64,000 nucleotides of DNA from Cylicocyclus nassatus (lineage: Eukaryota; Nematoda; Chromadorea; Rhabditida; Strongylidae), in the NCBI GenBank assembly GCA_958299035.1, contig CATQJL010000223.1, positions 77,951,600 to 78,015,599 on the forward strand, in the 5' to 3' direction. Each line of letters begins with the position of its first letter. Position 1 is the first letter of the stretch. The position numbers and the translations under genes are program-made. Below are positions 32,600 through 44,594 of the stretch, in pieces. The notes below the pieces were generated by a model. The model was given only the letters and a program-made list of their open reading frames with translations, did not search any database and was not told the DNA's origin.

Positions 32600-32925
32600 C
32601 TAAGAATTACTGCGCATGATGGATGGATTCTTGAAACTTTTTCGGAGAGCAGGAGGATTCTGAAACGTATATATGCAATAATACTTCGCACCTCATTTGA
32701 TGGACCAGGAATTCCAGTCCCTCCAGACTGCTGTCCCGCTGTCACTGCTGGCGGAGCTGGCTGTGTTGGCGGTGCTTCGTCTCCCGGTGCTCTTGGAAGC
32801 CTCACATCGTTGTGACAGAATACCTCGGTAGCCTGAAGCAGTACTTGGCCATGTCAGGTTACGGTATTCGTCAAGTTCCATCGACAGACCAGTAATATGG
32901 TAAGCAGAAGTATTGTCCAACGCAT
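32600..32925 (-). CDS. Candidate small secreted Pro-rich protein
   Basis: Three minus-strand exons: 32,890-32,925, 32,692-32,832 and 32,600-32,659, all phase 0. The ATG opens MRWTILLLTILL, a signal peptide, then ATEVFCHNDVRLPRAPG, a Pro/Gly/Ser-rich middle (PPTQPAPPAV, GIPGPSNE) and a short basic end (NPPALRKSFKNPSIM) closing with TAG; about 78 residues. Introns are 57 and 32 bases. The second is very short, so it may instead be retained, giving a longer tail in the same frame. A TATA box lies 60 bases upstream. Function unknown. Confidence 0.5.
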
Positions 32926-32986
32926 ATTGTCGAAGTAGACAACAGAAGCTCCCGATGAAAAATGACTTCACATCCTTCATTCTTTC

Positions 32987-32994
32987 TTTATATA
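32987..32994 (-). promoter_or_regulatory. TATA box
   Basis: TATATAAA on the minus strand, about 62 bases before the ATG at 32,925, a sensible spacing for a start of transcription near 32,960. Confidence 0.5.
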
Positions 32995-32999
32995 CTGTC

Positions 33000-35900
33000 A
33001 TCGTTCTGCTTATCATTATCAGAAAAATGGCTGAATTTTTTTGCAAACATGTCGAAATGTCGGTCGTGCTATCTTTGCGATTAACCTTTTTTTCTTTGTT
33101 AAACAATTGAAGACTATTCTTAGCCTAATGCATTAACTTTGATCTACAAAATCTCCAAACATGGACTCACTTAATTTTTGACGCAAGCTGACGCCCAGAA
33201 TCAAGTATGAACCCAATCTGAGATAATTTATGTGGGTGGCTAGAGCTGAGTTTTGCTCTCTCTTGGACTTTTCTCCAAATTTCTGCGGACTCGAGAAGAA
33301 TTTTTTTTTTAAATTAATTCGAATCTCGACAAATTTCGAAAATCTTCTAATTCATTTGAAAGAGAATCAACTCACTCGCACAATTTTTCGACCTATCGAG
33401 ACAAAATCTATAATTTGCGACCCATTTTTATGCGAAGGGGGGGGGGAAGACTTTTGAGTATGCAAAAAGTGAATGCTATATATGCTAACATAATTGCAAA
33501 GGCCACATGTAGCTTTCTTAACGAATTTTTTGAGGACGCAGGCATAGGATATAGCACCTATTTACTTTTGTCTCCTACACTAAGCGTTTTGTAAGGCTTG
33601 TGAGAAAAATATAGCTCCTGATGTAAAAATTTGATTGTAATTTGAAAATTCTCCATTTTCTAAATTTTTTATGTCACATTCAAAATGCTTTTTAAGTGCC
33701 AAGCAGCATATTAGCGCACTCAAAACCACAGCAATTCATCAGTGTAACGTTCCCTTAGCTTTTAATGAATTTTTTCCAGCTTTAGCTCCATTACCAAAAA
33801 CTCCATGAATATTGGCGCTTGCTTCGCGAATCTGGCGAGGATGTCTGAAATGTCCTTCCGACAAAAAATAGGAAAAAGAAAAAAAGAGGTCCATATGAAG
33901 TGAAAGCTTCTTCTGTAGACTACTCCCTCTCTTTTTGTATGTTTCAGTAAACCGATATAAACGGTGGATCAAGATTCACGGCAATTATATTTTTTCGGAA
34001 TGCTATCCTAAAAATCGGTTTCATTTCGTTTCTGACAGATACGATCTCAAACCAAATCTTCCAAAAAGTGAATCTACTGATCATCCATCCATGATCAAGT
34101 GCAAAAACTCAATTTTCTATTGTAGACTCTTGTAAAGGGTATGAATTTTTGAGGCAAATCAACATTTTCACTTCTATCTTCTACTTCGCTTTTTTGGATT
34201 GTATCCGATGGAATTGGATGTTTCTCGAACAAGTCATTTCAAGTGTTTGAATAGTTGATGAAAACTGTGGGCAAGGTGGAAAATATGTGCTCCAATTGCG
34301 TCACTGCTCCGTTTCAGAACCCGAAACAAAATCGGGAAACATTGCTTTTTTCAAGCATATTCCATAGGCTATGTCATGAACCACGGCAGGAAAAGGTTTT
34401 GCAAAAAGAAAATGTCACTTATGGACGGGAAACTACATTGAGTGATACCTGTTTTGTTTGTCAGTCATTCTCCTAATGGGCTAGAATAATCAAGAAAAAT
34501 GATAAAATTGGTCCAAACGGGACGAGTCAGGATGAGAATAGATCGGAAATAAAATACTCTTTATAAAAGAGAGAACTGGATCAACCTCAGAGTGTAGATT
34601 TAGTGTTTCACACTACGGTAATGTCATGCTTAGACTTGAGGCTTTTGAGCAGATTATTTCCTGACAAAATCTTACTGTATCGGTAAAGCCCACTGAATTT
34701 CTCGGAATAATCTGGACAAGGTCTAAATAAAACTGATTGGCATTTTTATTATCTTATTTTGGGATATTCCTTCGTCGAAATGCCAGAAAATTGTTTTGAA
34801 ATATTCCTTCATCTATTCTACTTACAATTAGTGGTCTAATTTGATCTTGATTCATTCTATAAGAAACAAATTTCAAAACCCTTATAACAAGAGTTGACTG
34901 AAAATTTCCCCACAGAAAACGCATAGAACTTCTTCGCTAGAGAGTTCTCTAGCATAATCAATACGTTTTTTCCCACTCTGGAAATCGAGTTCTGCCCGAA
35001 ACCTTATTCTTAGGAATTGAATCTCAGGGGACACGCTTTAGGATGATCTCTCAACATCCTATGCGCATCAATCATAGATAACGTCTTAGTGTGGAGTAGA
35101 GACGCTTCAAAAAATGGTGGCGGGGTGGGGAGAGGGGAGAGAAGGGTATGACGAAAGTATCTTTCTGGCGGCTCTGAACATTTTTCGATCTTTTTTGAGG
35201 ATCTTTGACGTACTCGAATTCTTCGAACCAGCAATAACATAATCACATGATTTTTTGATTTAGAATCAATACCAACATGGCATTTTCAAGTAGAACTTTG
35301 GCCCGTTCAAAAAATTTATTAAATGTTTGGTGACTGATATATGGTTTTGTTACTTGTAGCACACAATGTGCAAATACAATTCGAAAAAAATTTTTCCCTT
35401 GCAAGCGCAACTTCTTACTTTTTCTAGTCATTAGTCACTCACCTATCTATAAGAACCAAATTCATTAAATATTCCGTGCATCAATGCTTTTACTTTTGAC
35501 TTTTGGGGCTTTTTTCGTAAAATTCATAGAAGACACCATGACAACATTCTTTTCAATGTTTTCCGATCGTTTGAGGAGTAGTACTGCACAACAATCCCGT
35601 ATTTCAGCATAATACTTTGCTACAGTAAGAAAGGAATTGGAGACAAAGTTGGAGAAGAAGGGAAATGATCACAGAGTTGAAGTTAACTACTTAGCTACAT
35701 ATAGTGCCCTTCAGAAAAATTTACTGTTGAAAAAGATAGTGTTATTTACTGAATGTACAATACCGTTTACGAAATGTGCAAAATTTTCGTGAATGACGCG
35801 GAATTCCGGAAATTTCGCGGAATCTTGCGACATTCCTGGAATTCAGCGACATTCCGGGAATTTTTCCGGGAGTTCTGTGAGCGGTATTGTAGAGGTGACA

Positions 35901-36430
35901 AAATCTAACGAAGTGGATGAAGAAAGTGTTGTGTCATGTATTCTAAAGAAACTAATAACTTCTTTTCCCCAGAGTTTTAGAAAATAATGGCAGAAAATTT
36001 TTTTACTGTGACAAATTTTTGTGAGCTCATTTCTTATAAGGTTGAACCAGAAGTTCTGTCGCACCAATTTCAAAAAATCTGACTTTTCCGCACGATAGTC
36101 TTCTGTGCCAAAAAACCACTAGAAAGAGTAAATCGTGTACTTTCTAGTATCTTGCCTACCCTCTATTCCATTTTGATTGCAGAAAAAAAAGATGGAAAAG
36201 TGAGATATGTTGAAGTTCGGTGATTCAAGGCAAACCCGATGAAAATCTGAAAACTGTACAGTAAAATCTGAGACAGTTATGTCACAAGCTCTATAATAAC
36301 CTTCTCTTTCTAGCTGGGCAAAAAGCGTTGCTGATCGAGCTCTTTGAAAAGCTATAATTTTTGAGAAAAATTTCAAGAAATTCAACTTCTCCCGAGAGTG
36401 AGTTTTTGGCATTTTTGCTTGAAAATCTCA
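33000..36430. other. AT-rich intergenic DNA, no gene recognised
   Basis: Only short frames. Notable pieces: G run at 33,436-33,445; a cluster of GGAATTCCGGAAATTTCGCGG-type motifs at 35,797-35,875. No terminal repeats that I could pair. Confidence 0.45.
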
Positions 36431-36438
36431 AATAAATA

Positions 36439-37194
36439 TTAGGTCGTCCGAAAGTAATTTCGCTTCTTTCAAACGGGTGCCACATCTGAACGAACAAAGC
36501 TTTCTAAGAGATCTCAAAGGCATTCAATGCAGCATTTCATTCTCTTTCTAATGGTTATGGAACTGCTGCAATATAGTCAATGAGCTTCCGGAAAATAACC
36601 AAAATCTGCGACATTCATATCAATTTTCAGAAGGAGTTCAAGTAAAGATTCGATAGAGCAAACCTTATAGAATACTGTACAACTTTAACAGATTTTTTTA
36701 ACAAAACCATTGGATTTTGGCAGGCCTACATCAGCCACAATCGCATCAAACATCATAATTATTCGGATTTTGAGACTACCAAGATGGTACTATGAGTTAG
36801 CACTAGTACAAAGCAAGTGAGAGTTTACGGATTTTTTTTTAAATTTCCAGTTTTCTGGATACAGCCTGGGGATTGCTAAAAAATGAGTTATGATGATTTT
36901 ATCCCCGCAAACGAAACGAATCGGAAAAAGCCCATTAGAAAGAGGGGGAAAAGCTGCATCGAATAGAGTGCGAGCTGCTTTCTTTTGATGTTCTACGAGG
37001 ATTTAGCTGCCCAAATATGAAATCGGTAGCATCAGTCAAAATTCTACTGTCACGAAGGAAGCGGTCGCACATACCATCAAGTGCACCGGAAATGAAATTC
37101 TGCATCGAATGCCTCCAAGATCTCTTAGAAACTTTGTTCCGTCACATGTGGCGCCCGTTTGAAACAAAGCGAAATTACTTTTGGAACAACCTAA
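36439..37194. mobile_element. 756-bp mariner-type MITE
   Basis: Ends TTAGGTCGTCCGAAAGTAATTTCGC and GCGAAATTACTTTTGGAACAACCTAA with TA on both sides. Subterminal blocks also match inverted (AACGGGTGCCACATCTGAACGAACAAAG at the left). No transposase. Confidence 0.88.
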
Positions 37195-37199
37195 TAGAT

Positions 37200-38300
37200 A
37201 GATAAAATCGTAACTTTTTGAAGAAAAGCTCAATTCGCAGATTTGTGCAGTTAAAAAGAGCAGAGTCAGAAAGCCTAGGACGCCGACTGTTTTGGATTTT
37301 ATGGTGAGTTTTTTTTTGGTTTTTGAACTGCTCACCTCAAAGTTTAAGGTAACCAAGTTGCCCTTGGAAAACACATGAATTACTCTTTTCAATAATATAA
37401 ATTCCGTGAAATTACATAGTGTCAGAAGGAAGTTACGATTTTCTGAAAATGTGCAAAAAACATTCGGTTCAACTTTATATATATGGCTCTTATGGTTAGT
37501 GTCATGAATTTCTTAAAACGGTAGAATACATCCCAATGCCCTGACGGCAGCACTATGGTTGGCGATTCTAGAGGGCAAATACTCCTCTAAAAAAGAGGAA
37601 TTTGTAACTTGATACCCATTTCGCAAGTAAGATGATACGTTGTGTGATTGATAGCCATCACATTTTAGTGACAAAGATTCACTGGTACTCTCTCCTGGCT
37701 CAAAAATTTCAGCTGCATTAGGTACTTCTCCGCTCGACTTTGCCGAAAATGATTTTCTTATGAGAATGCTCATCACAACCGCAAAATTGACCAATTCGTT
37801 TAAAAAAACAGTCTTTATTTCATCAATTGACTTGTGTGATTGTCTCTTTGCAAAATTTGCTCTTCCAGCAGATTTAAAAAGTTTATGGGCTTTTTATCCT
37901 ATTTTTTTGCAGTCCTCTTATGTTACTTTTCTTTGATTTCACCCTATCTCGTCTATCTTGACAATGATTAGACAACCACAGGCTTGCTTTACTATGGTTA
38001 GCAACATTGGTGCAATTGCACAAAACGATAGTTTGATTGCAGACGACTATAGGTCCTCGTTTCATGCAGTAGTGACTGCTCTGGTGTTGCACTTTTCATA
38101 GTCTATCCTATGGTTCTTTGTAATCCCTCTCCGTTCAAACACCAAATTTGGAGCCATTTCGGTTTTCTCCGCGCTATAAACGATTTACCGTTTTGTACAG
38201 AAAAAACCTAGTTTTGAATTTCGCGCCTTGTTTAAGGACAAGTTTGAGCACGTTAGTCGTGTAAGTAACTTGTTGGAGATGTAGCTGGGGACTTTTGATG
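37200..38300. other. Intergenic DNA, no gene recognised
   Basis: A minus-strand open frame at 37,513-37,794 has no motif I know. Confidence 0.4.
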
Positions 38301-38304
38301 GGTA

Positions 38305-38467
38305 AAGGCTACTGCAGCACAAAGGCGCAAAAGCGGTAGTTTGAACGGGCGCGAACGAGGCGTACGCGTATTCTCACTGTTGTAAATCCTGCCTCTCATG
38401 CGCTCTACGGCTAATAAAACCGCGTTCGCGCTCAAAGATATTGCGCCTTCGTCATGCAATAGCCTAT
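38305..38467. mobile_element. ~160-bp palindromic MITE, GAAGGCGCAA family, copy 3
   Basis: AAAGGCTACTGCAGCACAAAGGCGC at the left, TTGCGCCTTCGTCATGCAATAGCCT at the right. Inner GCGCTCTACGGCTAATAAAACCGCG shared with the other copies. Confidence 0.75.
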
Positions 38468-38989
38468 AAATATATACATGTGGACGTGTATTTACACGAT
38501 TTTCCTGATCTTTCCAGCCCTCCTCTCCTCCCTTCTCTCTCCCCCCCCCCCCTCCCCCCCCCCCCAGAAAAAAGGTTACCAGCTTGACATTTGCCTCCCT
38601 CGTGCCTCATGCTTATGGTCATAGCTTACATACTCAGTGGCCACAAAGATCGAAAGTGATGTTATTTGAAGTTCGAGCGTCACCACATCCCTATGCTTTT
38701 CTAGTATTATTCGTTGAAACAGCTGTCCTACAGCCCTGAACTTACAAGTACACTACTCGGATGTTAACCAATGGACAATATCCTTTCAATCATCAAGCCA
38801 CTTCTCACTATTTCATCTAGCAAGTTGATTCCTTATATCTGGAGTGGTCACAGCAGAAAATCCCACTTGCTCCGTTAGCAACTGATATTTTCCAAAAGTT
38901 ACCTTTTTTCAATCAGTCTAAGTTGATTTACAAAACAGATATCAGTATAGTGTAGTATCAATTATTAGTATAGTATCAGATATCACATC
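38468..38989. other. Intergenic DNA with C runs
   Basis: C runs at 38,541-38,552 and 38,556-38,565. No coding signal. Confidence 0.45.
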
Positions 38990-39312
38990 TTAGAGGCAGC
39001 GTTCACCCAAAAATTCGGCCCCCATGTTTTCACCATTCTGAGGTCTTTTTGTGGCCCTGATTACAAATATAAAGTTCGATTGTCCAAGACCCCCAAAACC
39101 CGATGGGAACCCTGTTTTTATGGTGCGGACGACTTTCGGCACATGGGTGGGCGGAGCTTAATTGAATTTGGGCGGGGCTTGGTAGCACTGTGGCCCTTAT
39201 CTTTATGCAAAGGCAACATTAGAGGACTGTACCAACGCAGATGCCCCTCTCTTCGGGCCCACATTCAAGATCGGTACTATCAAAGAGGGTTAGATTTTGC
39301 TTGGATACTGCC
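38990..39312. mobile_element. GCAGCGT-end repeat with GGGCGGGGC core
   Basis: Starts TTAGAGGCAGCGTTCACCC and ends TTGGATACTGCCTTA. The core (GTGGGCGGAGC, GGGCGGGGCTTGG, ACCAACGCAGATGCCCCTC) recurs at 56,690-57,000. Confidence 0.65.
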
Positions 39313-39315
39313 TTA

Positions 39316-39455
39316 GGCCCGTATGCACTAACATTTTTGCGGCGAGGGGAGCGGCGTCCCCAATGATGAAGGGGCCGCGTGCGGACGCCGCTGCGGCTTT
39401 TTCATCATTGGGGACGCCGCTCCCCTCGCCGCAGGGATGTTAGTGCATGCGGCCC
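39316..39455. mobile_element. 140-bp Harbinger-type MITE
   Basis: Terminal repeats GGCCCGTATGCACTAACAT and ATGTTAGTGCATGCGGCCC with TTA target duplication (39,313-39,315; 39,456-39,458). The inner stem GCGGCGAGGGGAGCGGCGTC pairs perfectly with its complement. A 3-bp TTA duplication fits the PIF/Harbinger superfamily. Confidence 0.85.
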
Positions 39456-39882
39456 TTAAAAAGCAGCGTTCTGGCAGATTTAAACAGATAATGTCATAAA
39501 CGAGTACTGGAGCCTCGATCTAGAACTAACGCGCAAATCCGACTTTTTAACACCTCCTGTAAAAGGAGAAAATCTGCTCAGAAAACGCCGAGCCTCGAGA
39601 AACGCCCACTCCCTCGCACGGCCCGCCCCCTTGAACGAACTTTCCTCTGCCGTTGACGTGTTTTCACGTGGCGAACACGATGGAACAGATAGTGTCTACC
39701 TGTTAATGCTTGCTTCGACAAATAGCGAGCATTCGTCCACGGTTTTCACGAAATTGTCTCAAGGGGGGGGGGGGGTTGAGGAATTCACACATTTTAAGTG
39801 CGATATTTGGAATCAGCGCCATGAGAAGGTCCTGGGACAAAAAAAAATAGAAATTGAGATTCTGCCAAGACGCTGCTTTTAA
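39456..39882. mobile_element. MITE with AAAGCAGCGT ends
   Basis: Left TTAAAAAGCAGCGTTCTGGCAGA; right TCTGCCAAGACGCTGCTTTTAA. Contains a G run at 39,766-39,775. Non-coding. Confidence 0.75.
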
Positions 39883-39889
39883 CGATAGT

Positions 39890-40325
39890 GTATCACTATA
39901 GAATATAAGTATTATACATGCTCTTTTATTTTAAAACCTGACCATTTTTTAGCAAGAATCCTCAGATTTCTCTATGTCTTACAATTTGCCAATATGACGC
40001 ATTTTTCTAGCGGCGTAGAGCCAAAACGTAAGGCGATTACGTATGTCACACTGGCAATCTTACAGCAAAAAAATTCCCAAGATTATGTTCGAAAGCTACA
40101 GCTTATCTTCTTCTACTTCAAAAATTAACAATTAACTGGTCGCATTCCATTGACTTCAAGAAAACAATTTTTAGTAAGAAATGATTGTTTCAAACAAGCG
40201 TTTTTTAAGTACATTTCACAATAGATGGAGCTGTATGTATTGTACTGAAGCCGATATAATGTGATGAGTCAATATTGTAACCAGCTGCATTTCGCCTAGC
40301 GTTATATAGTTGACTGACGGAATCG
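39890..40325. other. Intergenic DNA, no gene recognised
   Basis: AT-rich; no repeat or coding signal noted. Confidence 0.45.
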
Positions 40326-40328
40326 ACC

Positions 40329-40446
40329 AGGCTGAACGCCAGCGAGCGTGTGTCTTGCGGGCTAACATTGGCATTCGCGCGCATGAGTCATCATAGCGCC
40401 TGTACTCGGCAGCCGCGTTGCAGGTACGCTCGCGTGCGTTCAGCCT
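40329..40446. mobile_element. 118-bp MITE with AGGCTGAACGC ends
   Basis: AGGCTGAACGCCAGCGAGCGTG at the left, CGCTCGCGTGCGTTCAGCCT at the right. GC-rich against an AT-rich background. Confidence 0.8.
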
Positions 40447-40994
40447 ATAGCAATCCGGGCAATTTCGTGCAGTCGACTTTAGGGTAGTTTTTTGGGGGAA
40501 AGGGCGATGGAGGACTTTTGAACGAAGTCTTCAAAAAGATTTCCTCTGATGAGCCTATTTAAATTGTCTAAAATCTCCAATCATAAATGACTGAAAAACG
40601 GGGTGTGGCGGTAGGATAAAATTTTTTTGTGAAAGGCTTCAATTTCACATGCACAATTTTGTAACTCATTCCCTCATTGCCATCTCATGAATTTTTGAAT
40701 TCCTTCAACATAGAAACTTATCCATTCTTAAACACAAAGAAAAGGTCGAATTTCAGCTGGCTATTCCAGCAAATAAATCTTTGCTCATTCTTTTTTCCAT
40801 AAGCTAGTAATTTTTAATTTTGCGTTGAATTAGGAACGTTGATATGACCATTATTCACCTACCGACAGTACTCTTGCTGCATAAATCATGAAAACAAAGC
40901 CTCGTTCTGATAAAATCCTCCATCTTCATACTTTTCGCCGCATTTTTTAAGGTCTTTCGAAAAATCTACAGGGGATATTTGAGCAAACTCAATG

Positions 40995-41945
40995 AAAATT
41001 CACCTCACTTCTCCCGATGGTGCAGACCAAAGCTATCCCGCAAATAGTCTTTTGAAAAATGGGGCGGGGTTAGCGAGTAGGGTGGACTGGGCCACTTGCA
41101 AATGTTTTAAACTCGTTTATCCTTCGCACTCCGGTGACAGTTCATCTCCTTCAAGATAATGCAGTCCAAGCTATTCGCGCGTAGTTTTTCAAAAGTGGGC
41201 GGGGTTAGCAAGCAAGAGGGAGTAAACCAGTCCCGGATGACAGTCTATCTCACTTCTCCGATAGTGCACACCAAAGCTGCCTCGCACATGTTTTTTGAAG
41301 AGTGGGCGGGGTCAGCGAGTAAGGCGGAGTGAACCAATCGTAAAAACTTATTTTTATTGAATCATCTTTTATTAAATTATATTAAATCTTTCATCTTAGG
41401 TATTCGGTTGACAGCTTATCTCACTCCTCACGATAGTGCGCACCGAAGCTATCTCACACATGGTCTTCTGAAAAGTGGGCGGGAGTAGCGAGCAGGGCGG
41501 AGTGAGACAATCCGAATAATTATTCCCCAAAAAAATCATTTTCTATTAAACCATTCATCCTAGGTACTCGGGTGGCAGTTCACCTCACTCTTCACGATGG
41601 TGCAGGCTATCTTGCGCGTAGTTCAAAAAAGTGGGCGGGATTAGCGATTGGGGCGGAGTGAGAAGTTTGTGAGACTGTTTTCTTTTTCAAACCTTGTTTA
41701 TTTTTCGTACTCTGGTGACAGTTATAGCCTATAGCGTGGACCAAAGCTATCTCACACATAGTCTTCTGAAAAGAGGGCGGGGGTAGCGAGTAGGGCAGAC
41801 TGAGCCAGTCACAAGCATAATTTATTAAGTTTGCCCTCCTTCGTACTCGGTTAACAGTGTGTCTCACTCCTCACGCAAATGGTCTTTTGAAGAGTGGGCG
41901 GGGTTAGCAGAGTAGGGCGGAGTGAGCCAATCTCTAAAAATATTT
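40995..41945. repeat. Tandem satellite of ~130-165 bp units
   Basis: About seven diverged units. Each has CTCACT-(C/T)-TCACGATGGTGCA-like start, AAAGCTATCTCGCACA, TAGTCTTCTGAAAAGTGGGCGGG, TTAGCGAGTAGGGCGGAGTGAG, then a variable AT-rich spacer. Unit starts are near 41,005, 41,135, 41,245, 41,410, 41,575, 41,720 and 41,860. Not coding. Confidence 0.85.
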
Positions 41946-41949
41946 TTCC

Positions 41950-42690
41950 GGATTGTCATCGTTCGTACTTAAGTGATGGCATAAACCAGTTCACTACGTA
42001 CCTCTTTGAGACTAGAATCAGAAATTCTCCTATTCTGTTCTAAGATTCAGTAGAATAAAACTGCAAAGGGTATCAGGGACTCAAAAGTTTTAGTGCGGGA
42101 TGTTTTAAAGAGTTAAATAATCGCAAAATTCATTCCCTTCCAAAGCTAAAAGCCATTAAATAATTGCATTCGTGTGCTTGTGTAAATGCACGGATTAGCA
42201 CCAAATGTGCTATGAAATAAAATGCAAATAGTGCATGCTATTCGTTTTCGCCCCGTGCACATGTGCGTGCTTTCGATGCGGCTAGCTACAGCGCGCAAAA
42301 AAAGTGCAATCGTCAAGTGTGAATGCGAACATTCGCCTCTCTCTCTCTTTTGCACTTCTGCTCACCACCTAACCGACTTTCATCGTTGTTCATCCAAAGA
42401 CCCATTGATCGTCTACATAATTGTTGATTCTTGGTTGTTTATTGTTTACGCTTGTCGTTTCCGGGGGCTAATAGGATCTAGTGCCGTCGCTGTCGGTGAC
42501 ATGGTGACACTACCCCGCACTTCTAGGACTAGTTTTACTCAATTACCGGGGAAAATTATCCATGCTCGTGAATTACGTAATATGTTGTGTATATGCACAT
42601 GAAATGGATTGGAAGTTATCTTAAAAGCTTGCTTAGTGATTTTTAACACTATCAACGAAATCGAAAGAGATAGAGCTCTTTTGACCCTCA
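41950..42690. other. Unexplained region with a 126-codon plus-strand frame
   Basis: The frame 42,222-42,602 is longer than its AT-rich neighbours would predict and includes a hydrophobic piece (PLIVYIIVDSWLFIVYAC), but no family is recognised and no splice chain was found. Confidence 0.3.
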
Positions 42691-42867
42691 TTATTTTTTT
42701 AGCGACAGAACTTTTGCTTCAACCTAATGATTAGGAAATTGCGGGTAAAATTGTCATCTTTACCAGAAAATGGGAAACGAATTTGTCATGAATATATTGG
42801 ATAAAAATTTTGCGAAAATCAAGGTTTAGAGTGGCAAGATTGAAGTTTTAAAAAAAATTCCTGATTA

Positions 42868-43540
42868 TTAGGTTGAAGCAAAATTTCAATCACTAAAAAA
42901 ATTTAAAAAGTGGTGACCGTTTCCTATGTGAACGTATTTGCTTACAATGAAATTTTACAAAAAAAAAACTTAGTTTTTCGAAACACCTTCGGACTCACTT
43001 GACGACAAGTGACTCCAGAGATAATCAAATAGGAGGACCACCTAGCTCTTGATGTTCTAGAATTAATCGCAAAAATTTTAAACGCTGAATTTTTAGAATT
43101 TATAAAAATCTAGAGACTTTTACAATCTACGGTAGCTCTTTAATTGTGCAAAGTTTGTGTTGATCAAGCTTCTCCATGAAAAGTTCTCCGAGAAAGTGCA
43201 AAAAATTGCAGAAAAATCTTTTTTGTTTTTTTTTGCATTTTCGTCTAGATTATAACTTTGCAGGGAAAAACTGAAAAGTACAAACTTTGCAATGTGAAGA
43301 GCAGCTTACGTAGATTGTAAGAAACATGTCTCCAGATCTTTCTGCAAGCAGCGTCAGATTTTTAACGATTTTACAATATCGAGAGCTAGAGTAGTTTTCC
43401 TAGAATTTTTATCCCTGGAGTCACTTGCCGTCAAAGAGTCCGAAGATGTTCTTGAAAGAAGATAATATATTCTTTCAGTGAAATTTATTGTAAGTAGGAC
43501 AGTTCATGTTTAAAACGACGAAGCTTTCGGTTCATCCTAA
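42868..43540. mobile_element. 673-bp mariner-type MITE
   Basis: TTAGGTTGAAGCAAAATTTC at the left and GAAGCTTTCGGTTCATCCTAA at the right, TA on both sides. Long diverged arms: CACCTTCGGACTCACTTGAC at 42,984 is answered at 43,430-43,450. A lone end of the same type is at 42,695-42,731. Confidence 0.8.
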
Positions 43541-43879
43541 TATTATTGTAGATAATTTGGAATCAATACGTTAATCATAGACAGGGTTCAGCACAGGTGT
43601 CTTATAAGTAAGCTGTGTATCGTTTATGGGACAAAAAACAAAAAGGATATCGTTTATGGCCGAAAATACGTTTTTCATCTACGTTTCATTTTGGGTTTTT
43701 ACGTCATTCATGGTAAAGACTCAAGGGGGCTTCTTAAAATTTGGTGAAGTCAAGGCGATTTCGTTTTTTTTGCATTTTCAGAAGCCACGTCGTGCCGAGT
43801 CCTAATCGTAGAATAAAACACAATAAAATTCCTATAGATCGATAGATCATGGCCAATCGAAAGGGTTTGGAATTATGTA

Positions 43880-44589
43880 TTAGGTTGTACCGAAAGTTCT
43901 GTCGTTTCATTTTTGAAAAATGATAACTTCGCGCTGTCACAACGGATTTACTTCCTTACATTTTCATTAGAAAGAGTAAATCTTTCGCTTTCGAATGCTA
44001 TTTTGCGGAGCTCGCGATTCACACTGGGTGCGGAGATAAAAATGGAAAACTAAGACCTTATAAGATTTGACCATTTTAAGTTAGGTCACCAAAAATCTGC
44101 AATGTTGCAGAAAAATCTGAAATCGTCAGTACATATGTTTATTAGCCTACTCTTTGCAACTGTGAAGAGTTTGTGCTGTTTGGACGTCTCTGTGAGAAGT
44201 TACGATTTTCGCGAAAATTGGCAAATTAATTAATTTTGGCGTTTTCCATAGTAAACTCGATATTCCTAACTTCTCACAGAGACGTCCAAACAGCACAAAC
44301 TTTTCACAGATGCAAAGGGTAGGCTAAAAGACATATGTACTGACGATTTCAGATTTTTCTGCAGCATTGCAGATTTTTGGTGACCTAACTTAAAATGGTC
44401 AAATCTTATAAGGTCTTAGTTTTTCATTTTTATCTCCGCACCCAGTGTGAAACAGATGCTCTGCAAAACAGCGTTTGAAAGCGAAAGACTTATTCTTTCT
44501 AATAAAATTACAAGCAAGCAAATCTGTTGAAATTTCGCGCAGTTACAAATTTTTGAAAATGAAACGACAGAACTTTCGGTACAACCTAC
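43880..44589. mobile_element. 710-bp foldback mariner-type MITE
   Basis: TTAGGTTGTACCGAAAGTTCTGTCGTTTC and its complement at 44,560-44,589, flanked by TA. The arms are about 320 bases and nearly identical (GGACGTCTCTGTGAGAAGTTA at 44,180 and its complement at 44,271). The spacer is about 60 bases. The high arm identity suggests it is young. Confidence 0.9.
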
Positions 44590-44594
44590 TATTT

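Noticed and set aside
42222..42602. 126-codon frame as a gene
   Set aside because: No recognised motif, splice partner or promoter signal; kept only as an unexplained region.
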